Below, in pieces: positions 6,433-14,729 of a DNA stretch of 37,717 nt. The position numbers and the translations under genes are program-made. The notes under the pieces are model-generated. The model ran no database searches and was not told the origin of the DNA. It saw only the letters and a list, made by a program, of their open reading frames with translations. The stretch is from Micromonospora chalcea (lineage in GTDB: Bacteria > Actinomycetota > Actinomycetes > Mycobacteriales > Micromonosporaceae), in the NCBI RefSeq assembly GCF_002926165.1, contig NZ_MAGP01000150.1, positions 1-37,717 of the forward strand. The letters run 5' to 3'. How positions within the stretch are numbered: position 1 is the stretch's first letter; each line of letters starts with the position of its first letter.

Positions 6433-8238
6433 TCAGACGGGGTCGGCCACCGGGGCGGCCGGGCCGGCGGTGCCGGCGTGCGGACCGGCCGGGGCCTTCG
6501 GCTTGGCGTCGATGCCGGCCTCGGCGCGCTGCTGCCTGGTGATCGGGGTGGGCGCGCCGGTCAGCGGGTCGAAGCCGCCGCGGGTCTTCGGGAACGCGAT
6601 GACCTCGCGGATCGAGTCGGCGCCGGCCAGCAGCATGCAGACCCGGTCCCAGCCGAACGCGATGCCGCCGTGCGGCGGGGCGCCGTACTTGAACGCCTCC
6701 AGCAGGAAGCCGAACTTGTCCTGCGCCTCGTCGGCGGTGATGCCGAGCAGGTCGAACACCCGCTGCTGCACGTCGCCGCGATGGATACGGATCGAGCCGC
6801 CGCCGATCTCGTTGCCGTTGCAGACGATGTCGTACGCGTACGCCAGCGCCCGGTCCGGCGCGTCCTCGAACCGGTCCACCCACTCGGCGTTCGGCGAGGT
6901 GAACGGGTGGTGCACGGCGGTCCAGCCGCCCTCGTCGGTGCGTTCGAACATCGGCGCGTCCACGACCCAGCAGAACGCCCAGGCGCTCTCGTCGATCAGG
7001 TTCGACCGCTTGGCGATCTCGATCCGGGCCGCGCCGAGCAGCTCCTGCGCCTCGCGGGTGTTCGTGCTCGCGGCGAAGAAGATCGCGTCGCCGGGCTTCG
7101 CGCCGACCGCGTCGGCCAGGCCGGACAGGTGCGCCTCGGACAGGTTCTTCGCCACCGGGCCGCGCGGCTCGCCGGTCTCGGCGTCCAGCACCACGTACGC
7201 AAGGCCGCGCGCGCCGCGCGCCTTGGCCCAGTCCTGCCAGCCGTCCAGCTCCTTGCGGGTCTGCGCCGCGCCGCCGGGCATGACCACCGCGCCGACGTAG
7301 CCGCCCGCGTCGATCGCGCCGGCGAACACCCGGAACTCGGTGCCGCGCAGGTACTCGGTCAGCTCGGTCAGCTCCACGCCGTAGCGCAGGTCCGGCTTGT
7401 CCGAGCCGTACCGGGACATGGCGTCGTGCCAGGTGATGCGCGGGATCGGCCGGGCGATCTCGTAGCCGGCGAGGTCCTTCCACAGCGCCGAGACGATCGC
7501 CTCGCCGAGGTCGATCACGTCGTCCTCGGTGACGAACGACATCTCGATGTCGAGCTGGGTGAACTCCGGCTGCCGGTCGGCACGGAAGTCCTCGTCGCGG
7601 TAGCAGCGGGCGATCTGGTAGTACCGCTCCATGCCGCCGACCATGAGCAGCTGCTTGAACAGCTGCGGCGACTGCGGCAGCGCGTACCAGCTGCCCGGCT
7701 GCAGCCGCACCGGCACCAGGAAGTCGCGCGCGCCCTCCGGGGTGGAGCGGGTGAGCGTCGGCGTCTCGATCTCCAGGAAGTCCCGCTCGTGCAGCACACC
7801 ACGGGCGATCTGGTTGGCCCGCGAGCGCAGCCGCATGGCCTTCGCCGGGCCGCCCCGGCGCAGGTCCAGGTAGCGGTACTTGAGCCGGATGTCGTCGCCG
7901 GCCTCGATCTGGTCGTCCACCGGCAGCGGCAGCGGCGCGGCCTCGGAGAGCACCTCCAGCGCGGACGCGGTCACCTCGACCTCGCCGGTGGGCAGGTCCG
8001 GGTTCTCGTTGCCCTCGGGGCGGCGGGTCACCTCGCCGGTGACCTTGACGCAGAACTCGTTGCGCAGCGCGTGCGCGTCCTCCTCGCGGAAGACCACCTG
8101 CACGACACCGGAGGCGTCGCGCAGGTCGACGAAGATGACACCGCCGTGGTCGCGCCGGCGGGCCACCCACCCGGCGAGCGTCACCGTCGAGCCGGCGTCC
8201 GCGGCGCGCAGGCTTCCGGCATTGTGGGTACGGATCAC
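6433..8238 (-). CDS. aspS: Aspartyl-tRNA synthetase
   Basis: AspRS charges tRNA-Asp, and in many actinomycetes also tRNA-Asn, which GatCAB then amidates. With GTG at 8238 the protein has 601 residues and opens IRTHNAGSLR, the usual actinobacterial N-terminus. It contains the anticodon-binding OB fold (GWVARRRDHGGVIFVDLRD), class II motif 2 (ARCYRDEDFRADRQPEFTQLD), the bacterial GAD insertion, and motif 3 (GIAFGWDRVCMLL). GAGGAG lies nine bases before GTG 8238. GTG at 8265, with its own GGGGGAG, is an alternative that would add nine residues. A strong terminator follows. Whether the enzyme is discriminating cannot be judged by eye. Confidence 0.96.
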   Translation of the reverse strand: MIRTHNAGSLRAADAGSTVTLAGWVARRRDHGGVIFVDLRDASGVVQVVFREEDAHALRNEFCVKVTGEVTRRPEGNENPDLPTGEVEVTASALEVLSEAAPLPLPVDDQIEAGDDIRLKYRYLDLRRGGPAKAMRLRSRANQIARGVLHERDFLEIETPTLTRSTPEGARDFLVPVRLQPGSWYALPQSPQLFKQLLMVGGMERYYQIARCYRDEDFRADRQPEFTQLDIEMSFVTEDDVIDLGEAIVSALWKDLAGYEIARPIPRITWHDAMSRYGSDKPDLRYGVELTELTEYLRGTEFRVFAGAIDAGGYVGAVVMPGGAAQTRKELDGWQDWAKARGARGLAYVVLDAETGEPRGPVAKNLSEAHLSGLADAVGAKPGDAIFFAASTNTREAQELLGAARIEIAKRSNLIDESAWAFCWVVDAPMFERTDEGGWTAVHHPFTSPNAEWVDRFEDAPDRALAYAYDIVCNGNEIGGGSIRIHRGDVQQRVFDLLGITADEAQDKFGFLLEAFKYGAPPHGGIAFGWDRVCMLLAGADSIREVIAFPKTRGGFDPLTGAPTPITRQQRAEAGIDAKPKAPAGPHAGTAGPAAPVADPV

Positions 8239-8375
8239 GGCTGGCGTCTCCTCAATCTGGTCCACTCACTGCTCCCCCGCATTCTGTCAGGGCGGGCGGG
8301 CCCGCTCCCGGGCACCCGTCGAGCCGGTCCGCCCCGGCGGTGGCGAAAGCGCCGTGCGGGCCGGGTCCGGCGGTC

Positions 8376-8381
8376 TACCGT
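8376..8381 (+). promoter_or_regulatory. Leaderless -10 element for the DUF998-like gene
   Basis: TACCGT is followed by six bases and then GTG at 8388. No ribosome binding site is present, so the transcript probably begins at the start codon. Confidence 0.45.
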
Positions 8382-8387
8382 GGCCGG

Positions 8388-9086
8388 GTGCGTGCCGTAC
8401 CGAGCTGGGCCGTGGTCACCGCGGCCGCCGCGCCCGCGCTGCTGGTCACGGGCTGGACGGTCGCGGGCGCCCGCCAGGGGCCGGGGTACGACCCGGTGCG
8501 GGACACGATCAGCGAGCTGGCCGGCGAGGGCGCGACCGATCCGTGGCTGATGGGCGGCGCGCTGGTGCTGCTCGGCTGCTGCTACGCCGCCACCGCCGCC
8601 GCGCTGCACGCCGCCGGGCTGCCCAGCCGCTTCCTGCTCGCGGTCGGCGGGGTGGCCACCGTCGCGCTGGTCGCGTTCCCCCGCCCGCAGGTTGGTGGCT
8701 CCCCGGCGCACGGCGTGGTCGCGACGGTGGCGGTGCTCGCGTTGTCGCTGTGGCCGGCCGGGACGGCGCTGCGGCTGCCCCGCAGAGTCCCGCGCGAGGT
8801 GGCCGCCTCCCCGGCCGGCACGCCGCCGTGGGCGTTCCGCCGGCCGGTGGCGCTGGCCGTGACGGCGGCGCTGCTGGCGTTGTTCGGCTGGTCGGTGGCG
8901 GAGGTGACCGGCGGCTCCCGGACCGGGCTGGCCGAGCGGGTGGCAGCGCTCGCGGTGACGCTCTGGCCGCTGGCGGCGGTGCTGTCGGCGCGGCGGGCCC
9001 ACCGGCACTGGACGGCCCGGCCGTCGGACCCGCCGCGCCCGGACGGGCCGCCGATCGGTCCGGGCCGTCTTGGAGCGGGCGCCTGA
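8388..9086 (+). CDS. DUF998-like integral membrane protein
   Basis: The 232-residue protein is strongly hydrophobic with about six predicted helices. It fits the DUF998 pattern: after the first helix comes a polar loop, GYDPVRDTISELAGEG, similar to the DPxxxxxSxL signature of that family. Pro-rich residues follow the last helix. Function is unknown in the family. I chose GTG 8388 over the in-frame codon at 8340, because the extra 16 residues are not membrane-like and a -10 box sits between the two. It is convergent with the secreted protease gene. Confidence 0.75.
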   Translation: MRAVPSWAVVTAAAAPALLVTGWTVAGARQGPGYDPVRDTISELAGEGATDPWLMGGALVLLGCCYAATAAALHAAGLPSRFLLAVGGVATVALVAFPRPQVGGSPAHGVVATVAVLALSLWPAGTALRLPRRVPREVAASPAGTPPWAFRRPVALAVTAALLALFGWSVAEVTGGSRTGLAERVAALAVTLWPLAAVLSARRAHRHWTARPSDPPRPDGPPIGPGRLGAGA

Positions 9087-9097
9087 GCGGGTACGCG

Positions 9098-9129
9098 GAA
9101 CGGGCCGCCGGGTGACCGGCGGCCCGTTC
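9098..9129. terminator. 14-bp hairpin with GNRA loop, bidirectional terminator
   Basis: gaacgggccgccgg (9098-9111) pairs perfectly with 9116-9129 around the loop gtga. It sits between the convergent DUF998-like and protease genes. On the plus-strand RNA the loop is a GNRA tetraloop, which makes the stem very stable. No T-tract follows. Confidence 0.75.
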
Positions 9130-9142
9130 ATGAGTGCGTGGA

Positions 9143-10189
9143 TCAGAAGACGCTCACGCCGTAGACGCTGAGCGGCTCGGTGACCGGCTGGAAGTAGGTG
9201 GTACCGCCGGAGGAGCAGTTGCCGCTGCCGCCGGAGGTGAGGCCCAGGGCGGTGGTGCCGGCGAACAGCGAGCCGCCGCTGTCGCCCGGCTCGGCGCAGA
9301 CGGTGGTGCGGATGAGACCGGAGACGCTGCCCTCGGCGTAGTTCACGGTCGCGTTGAGCGCGGTCACGCTGCCGCTCTTCACGCCGGTGGTGCTGCCGGA
9401 ACGGCGGACGGACTGGCCGACGTAGGCGTTGCCGGCCGAGGTGATGTCCTGGGTGCTGCCGTTGTAGAGCGAGACGTTACCGGCCGCGTTGGCCGAGTTG
9501 CTGTGCCGGACGATGCCGTAGTCGTTGCCCGGGAAGCTGGTGCCGGTCCGGGTGCCGAGCACGGTGGTACGGCTGGAGTTGGAGTACCAGGTCGAGCCGA
9601 TGTTGGTGCAGTGCCCGGCGGTGAGGAAGTAGTACGTCGAGCCGCTGCGCACGTTGAAGCCGAGCGAGCAGCGTCCGCCGCCGGCGTAAATGGCCTGGCC
9701 GCCGGAGATCCGGGTGCTCAGCACGCCCGCCTCGGCCTCGATGCGGATCGCGCCGTTGTGCCGGGCGGCGGCCGCCTTGACCCGCTCCAGCTTGGCGCCG
9801 GTGACGGTGCTGTCGACGGAGACGACGACCTGGTTCGTGGCCGGGTCGGTCCACCAGGCGGTGCCGGGGATCTTGGCGGAGCGCTCCAGCTCGCCGGTGG
9901 CGGCGTTCAGCTTGTCCGCGCCGCGTGCCACGATCTTCGGGATGGCGCCGGCGTCGCGCACCTGGCGAGCGGTGGCGGTGTCGGTCACCGTGACGATCAT
10001 CTTGCCGCTGGCGTCGGCGTACGTGCCGGCCGCGCGGGCGCCGAGCTTCTCGACGAGGGTGGCGGCGGCGTCCGGCGAGAGGGCCGCGGGGGCGGCCTGC
10101 GCGGGGGCGCTGAGCAGCGAGGCGGTGACCAGGGTGCCGGCAACGGCGACTGCGGCGGCGCGGCGGAGCGTGGACCTCGTGGGTCGCAT
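9143..10189 (-). CDS. Secreted S1-family serine protease (alpha-lytic protease/streptogrisin type)
   Basis: The 348-residue preproenzyme starts at ATG 10189, seven bases after GGAGG. A signal peptide (Arg-rich start, hydrophobic core, APAQA cleavage near residue 32) is followed by a propeptide of the alpha-lytic protease type (about 35-150), which acts as an intramolecular chaperone. The chymotrypsin-like catalytic domain follows. The triad is visible as His193 in LTAGHC, Asp223 in GNDYGIV and Ser304 in EPGDSGGSL. Cysteines at about 174/194 and 298/325 fit two disulfides. There is no C-terminal binding domain. It would act outside the cell as an endopeptidase; specificity is not determined here. 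Confidence 0.93.
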   Translation of the reverse strand: MRPTRSTLRRAAAVAVAGTLVTASLLSAPAQAAPAALSPDAAATLVEKLGARAAGTYADASGKMIVTVTDTATARQVRDAGAIPKIVARGADKLNAATGELERSAKIPGTAWWTDPATNQVVVSVDSTVTGAKLERVKAAAARHNGAIRIEAEAGVLSTRISGGQAIYAGGGRCSLGFNVRSGSTYYFLTAGHCTNIGSTWYSNSSRTTVLGTRTGTSFPGNDYGIVRHSNSANAAGNVSLYNGSTQDITSAGNAYVGQSVRRSGSTTGVKSGSVTALNATVNYAEGSVSGLIRTTVCAEPGDSGGSLFAGTTALGLTSGGSGNCSSGGTTYFQPVTEPLSVYGVSVF

Positions 10190-10282
10190 GTAACAACCTC
10201 CGGATGGGGGTGAACGGGCGCTGTCATGGGGGCGCGCCCGAGGACAACCCGGGCGACCTGGGGAAACCGCCCGGGTGCCCAA

Positions 10283-10311
10283 AGTATTCACACATTTAAG
10301 ATCGTAAACAA
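10283..10311 (-). promoter_or_regulatory. Promoter of the secreted protease gene
   Basis: On the minus strand TTGTTT (10311-10306) and AATACT (10288-10283) are 17 bases apart, in a locally AT-rich patch. The predicted leader is about 85 bases and ends in a good Shine-Dalgarno site. The rest of the 261-base gap (10312-10450) shows nothing I can name. Confidence 0.6.
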
Positions 10312-10450
10312 GACATGGCTTTGCCCGGATTCGCACCAGCGCCCGATGTAACGCCCCAGCAACAACATCGACTCAAGGTGTCAGAGCCGGGTATCGACCC
10401 ACGTCGACGTGCCGGGGGCAGGCGCGGCGAACGGTCAGGCGCGCGGGCGG

Positions 10451-10924
10451 TCAGGCGCGGCGGTGGGCGCCGGGGCCGGGACGGGGCAGCACGTCGCGCG
10501 CCTCGGTGATCTCGTGCCCCTCGGCGCAGCGCAGCTCGACCCGGACCTCGGCGCCACAGTCACGGTGCGCCACGCTCAGCGGGGAGCCCTCCGGGTCGGC
10601 CAGGTAGCGGTCGCCCCAGCCGAGCACGGCGACGAGCACCGGCCACAGGTCCAGCCCCATCTCGGTGAGCCGGTACTCGTGACGCGGCCGGCTGCCCGGC
10701 TCCCGGTACGGCTCGCGACGCAGCACCCCGCGCTTGACGAGCATGGCGAGCCGGTTGGTCAGCACCTGGCGCGGGATGCCGGTGCGCACCCGCATGTCGT
10801 CGAAGCGGCGTACGCCGTTGAAGACCTCGCGCAGCACGACCAGGGTCCACCGCTCGCCGAGGACCTCCATGGCGCGTGCGATGGTGCAGTTCTCCACCGA
10901 CCAGTCCAGTGCCGCGGGTCTCAT
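10451..10924 (-). CDS. HxlR-family winged-helix regulator
   Basis: The 157-residue protein matches the HxlR pattern closely: CTIARAMEVLGERWTLVVLREVFNGVRRFDDM near the N-terminus, then the recognition helix GIPRQVLTNRLAMLVKRGVL and the wing with EYRLTEMGLDLWPVL. HxlR proteins are dimeric DNA-binding regulators, often responding to redox or electrophilic stress. The conserved Cys in the first helix is present. It is divergent from a hotdog thioesterase, with a shared promoter region only 55 bases long, so it probably controls that gene and itself. The start is a leaderless ATG. Confidence 0.9.
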   Translation of the reverse strand: MRPAALDWSVENCTIARAMEVLGERWTLVVLREVFNGVRRFDDMRVRTGIPRQVLTNRLAMLVKRGVLRREPYREPGSRPRHEYRLTEMGLDLWPVLVAVLGWGDRYLADPEGSPLSVAHRDCGAEVRVELRCAEGHEITEARDVLPRPGPGAHRRA

Positions 10925-10930
10925 CCGACC

Positions 10931-10973
10931 AGGCTAGGTCTGATTGACAGACTCAGCAACGCGCTGCCAGGCT
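10931..10973. promoter_or_regulatory. Divergent leaderless promoters with shared palindrome
   Basis: Plus strand: TTGACA (10944-10949), an 18-base spacer and CAGGCT (10968-10973), then six bases to ATG 10980. Minus strand: TAGCCT (10936-10931), then six bases to ATG 10924. Between them GTCTG-ATTGA-CAGAC (10938-10952) overlaps the plus-strand -35 and is a candidate HxlR operator. Confidence 0.65.
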
Positions 10974-10979
10974 GAGTCC

Positions 10980-11480
10980 ATGACGCAGACGCAGGAACGC
11001 TCGCGCACGTTCACCTGGTCCGACCCGGCCGCCGGGGCCGCCCACCTGGGCCGGCGCAGCGGCCTGGAACTGATGCGGGCGATGATCGCCGGCGAGCTGG
11101 CCGCCCCGCCGATCATGCACCTCGTCGACATGTCCCGAATGGAGGCCGAAGAGGGGCGCGTGGCGGTCGAGCTGCTGCCGCAGGAGTTCCACTACAACCC
11201 GCTCGGCACGGTGCACGGCGGCGTCCTCTCCACGCTGCTGGACACCGCCGCGGCCTGCGCCGTGCACACCACGCTGCCGCCCGGGGTCGGCTACACGTCG
11301 CTCGACCTCAACGTGAAGTTCCTGCGCCCGGTAACAGTCGACACCGGCACACTGCGCTGCGAGGGCACGGTGCTCCAGCGGGGCCGCCGCACCGCCCTGG
11401 CCGAGGCCCGCCTGACCGACCCCGCCGACCGCCTGGTGGCCCACGCCACCTCAACCTGCCTGATCTTCCCCCTCCCCTGA
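10980..11480 (+). CDS. Hotdog-fold thioesterase, PaaI/4HBT type
   Basis: The 166-residue protein has a hotdog domain with the PaaI-like central helix motif NPLGTVHGGVLSTLLDTAAACAV (about residues 75-97). It is followed by strands TSLDLNVKFLRPV and GTVLQRGRRTALAEARL. Family members hydrolyse acyl-CoA or aryl-CoA thioesters, and the HGG turn places the usual catalytic backbone. The first 45 residues are an extra N-terminal extension. Regulation by the divergent HxlR gene is inferred from the shared palindrome. The actual thioester is unknown. Confidence 0.88.
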   Translation: MTQTQERSRTFTWSDPAAGAAHLGRRSGLELMRAMIAGELAAPPIMHLVDMSRMEAEEGRVAVELLPQEFHYNPLGTVHGGVLSTLLDTAAACAVHTTLPPGVGYTSLDLNVKFLRPVTVDTGTLRCEGTVLQRGRRTALAEARLTDPADRLVAHATSTCLIFPLP

Positions 11481-11514
11481 CCACCGCACCCCGCGCGCGA
11501 CCCCGCCGCGTCCG

Positions 11515-11585
11515 GCGATCTTGCGGTTGCGGCCCCCGCAGCGCCGGTTTCGCGGCATTCGCGGGGGCCGTGAGTGCAAGATCGC
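11515..11585. terminator. Long interrupted hairpin between convergent genes
   Basis: The arms 11515-11539 and 11561-11585 are 25 bases each: ten pairs (gcgatcttgc/gcaagatcgc), a five-base mismatched bubble, and ten pairs (cggcccccgc/gcgggggccg) around a 21-base loop. It lies between the thioesterase and desaturase 3' ends. There is no T-tract. The sequence has the look of a dispersed palindromic repeat. Confidence 0.6.
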
Positions 11586-11605
11586 GCGGGAGAGAGGGGG
11601 CGGGG

Positions 11606-12541
11606 TCAGCGGGTTGCGGCCAGGCGGGCTGCTCGGGCTGCGCGCTTCTCCTCGAAGCGGGACGCCTGGGTCTCCAGCATGTCCAGGTGGGCGGCGATCT
11701 GGTCGCGGGCGGCCTCGCCGTCGGCGTTCAGGCCGGTCACGTCGAACAGGTTCCACTGACGCAGCACCGGCATCACCACCTCGTCACGGTGCTGGCGCAG
11801 GTCGTAGATGCCGGCCAGCGCGATCGCCACCGACTTGCGGGCGAAGCCGTCGATGCCCACGCCCGGCATCTGGAAGTTGGCCAGCACGTCGGCGACCGCC
11901 CGCATGGCCTGCGACGGCGCCAGCTCGAACGCCGCGCCGAGCAGGTTGCGGTAGAAGACCATGTGCAGGTTCTCGTCCGCCGCCACCCGGGCCAGCAGCG
12001 CCTCGCACGTCGGGTCGCCGGTGGCCCGGCCCGTGTTGCGGTGCGAGATGCGGGTCGCCAGCTCCTGGAACGACACGTACGCCAGCGAGTGCAGCATCTC
12101 CTGGTCGTGGACGTTCTGGTAGCCCGCCGACATGTGCACCATGCGGGCCCGCTCCAGCGCCACCGGGTCCACCGCCCGGGTCACCGTCAGGTAGTCGCGG
12201 ATCGCCGTGCCGTGCCGCCCCTCCTCGGCGGTCCACCGGTGCACCCAGGTGCCCCACGCGCCGTCGCGCCCGAACAGGGTGGCGATCTCGTGGTGGTACG
12301 AGGGCAGGTTGTCCTCGGTGAGCAGGTTGACGATCAGCGCCGTCCGGGCCACGTCGGGCAGCGTCGAGTCCTCCGGTGACCAGGCCTCGCCGCCCAGCGG
12401 GCCGTCGAAGGTGCGGCCCTCGCTCCACGGCACGTACTCGTGCGGGAACCACTCCTTGGCCAGCGACAGGTGGCGGTCGAGGTTCTTCTCGACCACCGGC
12501 TCGAGTTCGGTGAGCAGAGCGGTCTGGCTGAGCACGGTCAC
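11606..12541 (-). CDS. Acyl-ACP desaturase (ferritin-like di-iron enzyme)
   Basis: The 311-residue protein belongs to the soluble stearoyl-ACP desaturase family (DesA type in actinobacteria), which puts a cis double bond into an ACP-bound fatty acid. Di-iron ligands are visible: Glu76 in TEDN, E107-x-x-H110 in EEGRH, Glu160 in FQEL, and E190-x-x-H193 in DENLH. The C-terminus is a basic helix rich in Ala and Arg. GTG at 12541 is preceded by AGGGAGA. A longer frame would begin inside the palindromic operator, so I rejected it. It follows hisS on the same strand but probably has its own regulated promoter. Confidence 0.9.
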   Translation of the reverse strand: MTVLSQTALLTELEPVVEKNLDRHLSLAKEWFPHEYVPWSEGRTFDGPLGGEAWSPEDSTLPDVARTALIVNLLTEDNLPSYHHEIATLFGRDGAWGTWVHRWTAEEGRHGTAIRDYLTVTRAVDPVALERARMVHMSAGYQNVHDQEMLHSLAYVSFQELATRISHRNTGRATGDPTCEALLARVAADENLHMVFYRNLLGAAFELAPSQAMRAVADVLANFQMPGVGIDGFARKSVAIALAGIYDLRQHRDEVVMPVLRQWNLFDVTGLNADGEAARDQIAAHLDMLETQASRFEEKRAARAARLAATR

Positions 12542-12550
12542 GACGTTCTC

Positions 12551-12581
12551 CCTACGGTGGCGTAACTTACGCCACCGTAGG
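12551..12581. promoter_or_regulatory. Perfect 31-bp palindromic operator upstream of the desaturase
   Basis: CCTACGGTGGCGTAA (12551-12565), one central base, and its exact reverse complement (12567-12581). Each half contains TAC-N6-GTA. It begins nine bases upstream of the desaturase start codon and lies inside the 51-base gap after hisS. It is probably bound by a TetR-like lipid regulator encoded elsewhere. Confidence 0.75.
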
Positions 12582-12592
12582 TCCAAACGCCT

Positions 12593-13933
12593 TCAGACGC
12601 CAGTGCCGGCCGGGCCGACCAGCGGCTTCAGGTCCGCCCGGGGCGGCGTCCACTCGCCCGCCGAAGCGGCCACCTGCTCACCGGAACGGATGTCCTTGAC
12701 CTCGTCGCCGTCCGCGCCGGGGAACCAGACGTACGGGATGCCGCGCCGCTCGGCGTACCGGATCTGCTTGCCGAACTTAACCGCCGACGGGGACACCTCG
12801 GTCGGCACACCCCGTGAGCGCAGCGCCGCCGCGACCGCGTCACTGGCCGGCCGCTCCTCCTCGGCGGTGACCGCCACCAGCACGCAGGTCGGCACCGAAC
12901 GGGACACCGACAGCGCCTCGGCGCCGAAGAGCAGGCCGAGCAGCCGGGTCACCCCGATCGAGATGCCCACCCCGGGGAACCGGACGTTGCCGGAGCTGGC
13001 CAGGTTGTCGTACCGGCCGCCGGAGCAGATCGACCCGAACCGCTCGTAGCCGATCATCTGCGTCTCGTAGACCGTACCCGTGTAGTAGTCCAGGCCCCGC
13101 GCGATGCGCAGGTCGGCCACGCAGAGGCCGGGCGCGTGCGCGGCGGCGGTCTCCACCACGGCGGCCAGCTCCGCGACGCCCTCGTCCAGCAGCGGATCGC
13201 TCACCCCGAGGCCGCGCACCGCGTCGGCGAAGGAGGCGTCCGGCGCGGAGATCTCGGCCAGCGACAGCACTGCCTTGGCCTGCGCCTCACTCGCCCCGGC
13301 GGTGCTCGCCAGCAGCTCCGTCACCCCGGCCGGGCCGATCTTGTCGAGCTTGTCGACGGCGCGCAGCGCCGCCTCCGTGTCGGTCAGCCCGATGCCCCGG
13401 TAGAAGCCCTCGCAGATCTTGCGGTTGTTGACCTGGATACGCACCGGCGGGATCGGCAGCGACCGCAGCGCGTCACCGATGACCAGCGGCATCTCCGCCT
13501 CGTAGTGCGCCGGCAGCGTGTCCCGGTCGACGATGTCGATGTCGGCCTGGAGGAACTCCCGGTAGCGGCCCTCCTGCGGGCGCTCACCCCGCCACACCTT
13601 CTGGATCTGGTAGCGGCGGAACGGGAACTGCAGCTTGCCGGCGTTCTCCAGCACGTAGCGGGCGAACGGCACGGTCAGGTCGAAGTGCAGGCCGAGCGCG
13701 TCGTCACCGGCCGGCCCGTCGGCGTCGGCCTGCAACCGGCGCAGCAGGTACACCTCCTTGGAGGTCTCCCCCTTGCGCAGGAGCTGGTCCAGCGGCTCGA
13801 CCGAGCGGGTCTCCAGCGGCGCGAAGCCGTACAGCTCGAACGTGGCGCGGATCCGGTCGAGCACGAACTGCTCGATCATCCGCTGCGCCGGCGTCCACTC
13901 GGGGAAGCCGGAAATGGGCGTGGGCTTGCTCAT
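12593..13933 (-). CDS. hisS: Histidyl-tRNA synthetase
   Basis: HisRS charges tRNA-His. The 446-residue protein is a class II synthetase with motif 1 around the N-terminal helix, motif 2 VWRGERPQEGRYREFLQADID, the histidine-specific loop RGLDYYTGTVYE, motif 3 (GVGISIGVTRLLGLLF), and a C-terminal anticodon-binding domain. AAGGAG lies six bases before ATG 13933, which fixes the start; a longer frame upstream overlaps the MBL gene and has no homology. It lies 40 bases downstream of the MBL-fold gene, probably in one operon, as in many actinomycetes. Confidence 0.95.
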   Translation of the reverse strand: MSKPTPISGFPEWTPAQRMIEQFVLDRIRATFELYGFAPLETRSVEPLDQLLRKGETSKEVYLLRRLQADADGPAGDDALGLHFDLTVPFARYVLENAGKLQFPFRRYQIQKVWRGERPQEGRYREFLQADIDIVDRDTLPAHYEAEMPLVIGDALRSLPIPPVRIQVNNRKICEGFYRGIGLTDTEAALRAVDKLDKIGPAGVTELLASTAGASEAQAKAVLSLAEISAPDASFADAVRGLGVSDPLLDEGVAELAAVVETAAAHAPGLCVADLRIARGLDYYTGTVYETQMIGYERFGSICSGGRYDNLASSGNVRFPGVGISIGVTRLLGLLFGAEALSVSRSVPTCVLVAVTAEEERPASDAVAAALRSRGVPTEVSPSAVKFGKQIRYAERRGIPYVWFPGADGDEVKDIRSGEQVAASAGEWTPPRADLKPLVGPAGTGV

Positions 13934-13973
13934 CACGAACTCCTTGAGAACCCGCGCGGGCGCGGGTGAGGGT

Positions 13974-14693
13974 CTAGAGGCCTCGGGTGGGCGCGGCCGG
14001 GCGCGCGCCGCCGGTGCCCGCCACCTCGACGAGGTACGGGTTGGTCGCGCGCTCGCGGCCGATCGTGGTCGCGGGGCCGTGGCCGGGCAGGACGACTGTG
14101 TCGTCGGCCAGCGGGAGCACCTTGTCCCGCAGGCTGGACAGCATCCGGGGCATGCTGCCGCCCGGCAGGTCGGTACGGCCGATCGAGCCGGCGAACAGCA
14201 CGTCACCGGAGAGGCAGATCTGCTCCGCCTCCCAGGGCGAGCCGGCGCCGGGCAACCGGAACAGCACCGACCCGCCGGTATGGCCGGGGGCGTGGTCGAC
14301 GGTGATCTCCAACCCGGCCAGCGACAGCGTCACGCCGTCGGTCAGCTCGGCCACGTCGTCCGGCTCGGCGTACGGCAGCCGGCCGCCGAACAGCTGGGTC
14401 AGGTCCATCGACAGCGCCTTGCTCGGGTCGGCCAGCAGCTCCCGGTCGTCCGGGTGGACGTAGGCGGGGATGCCCCGCGCGCCGCAGACCGGGGCGACGG
14501 AGAACGTGTGGTCCAGGTGGCCGTGGGTGAGCAGCACGGCGGCCGGGTGCAGGCGATGCTCGGCGAGCACGGCGTCGAGCCGGTCGAGCACCCCGATGCC
14601 GGGGTCGACCACCACGCACTGCTCCCCCGGAGCGGTCGCCACCACGTAGCAGTTGGTGCCGAAGGCGTCCGCGGGAAAGCCGGCCACGAGCAC
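13974..14693 (-). CDS. MBL-fold metallo-hydrolase (glyoxalase II-like)
   Basis: The 239-residue protein has the metallo-beta-lactamase zinc motif THGHLDH (about residues 56-62), a later metal-binding histidine in APGHTGGS, the aspartate in LSGDVLF, and the C-terminal PGHGPATTIGRE. These are hallmarks of the hydroxyacylglutathione-hydrolase-like branch. The neighbourhood rel - MBL - hisS is conserved in actinobacteria. True substrates in organisms without glutathione are unclear; a mycothiol conjugate is possible but not shown. GTG 14693 follows GGGGAG by four bases. Confidence 0.88.
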   Translation of the reverse strand: MLVAGFPADAFGTNCYVVATAPGEQCVVVDPGIGVLDRLDAVLAEHRLHPAAVLLTHGHLDHTFSVAPVCGARGIPAYVHPDDRELLADPSKALSMDLTQLFGGRLPYAEPDDVAELTDGVTLSLAGLEITVDHAPGHTGGSVLFRLPGAGSPWEAEQICLSGDVLFAGSIGRTDLPGGSMPRMLSSLRDKVLPLADDTVVLPGHGPATTIGRERATNPYLVEVAGTGGARPAAPTRGL

Positions 14694-14729
14694 GTCGCTC
14701 CCCTTTCCGTCCGGTCGTCGTCTGCTTGC

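Noticed and set aside
10312..10450. Small plus-strand gene near 10315-10509
   Set aside because: No ribosome binding site, Arg/Gly-rich sequence, and it overlaps the HxlR gene on the other strand.
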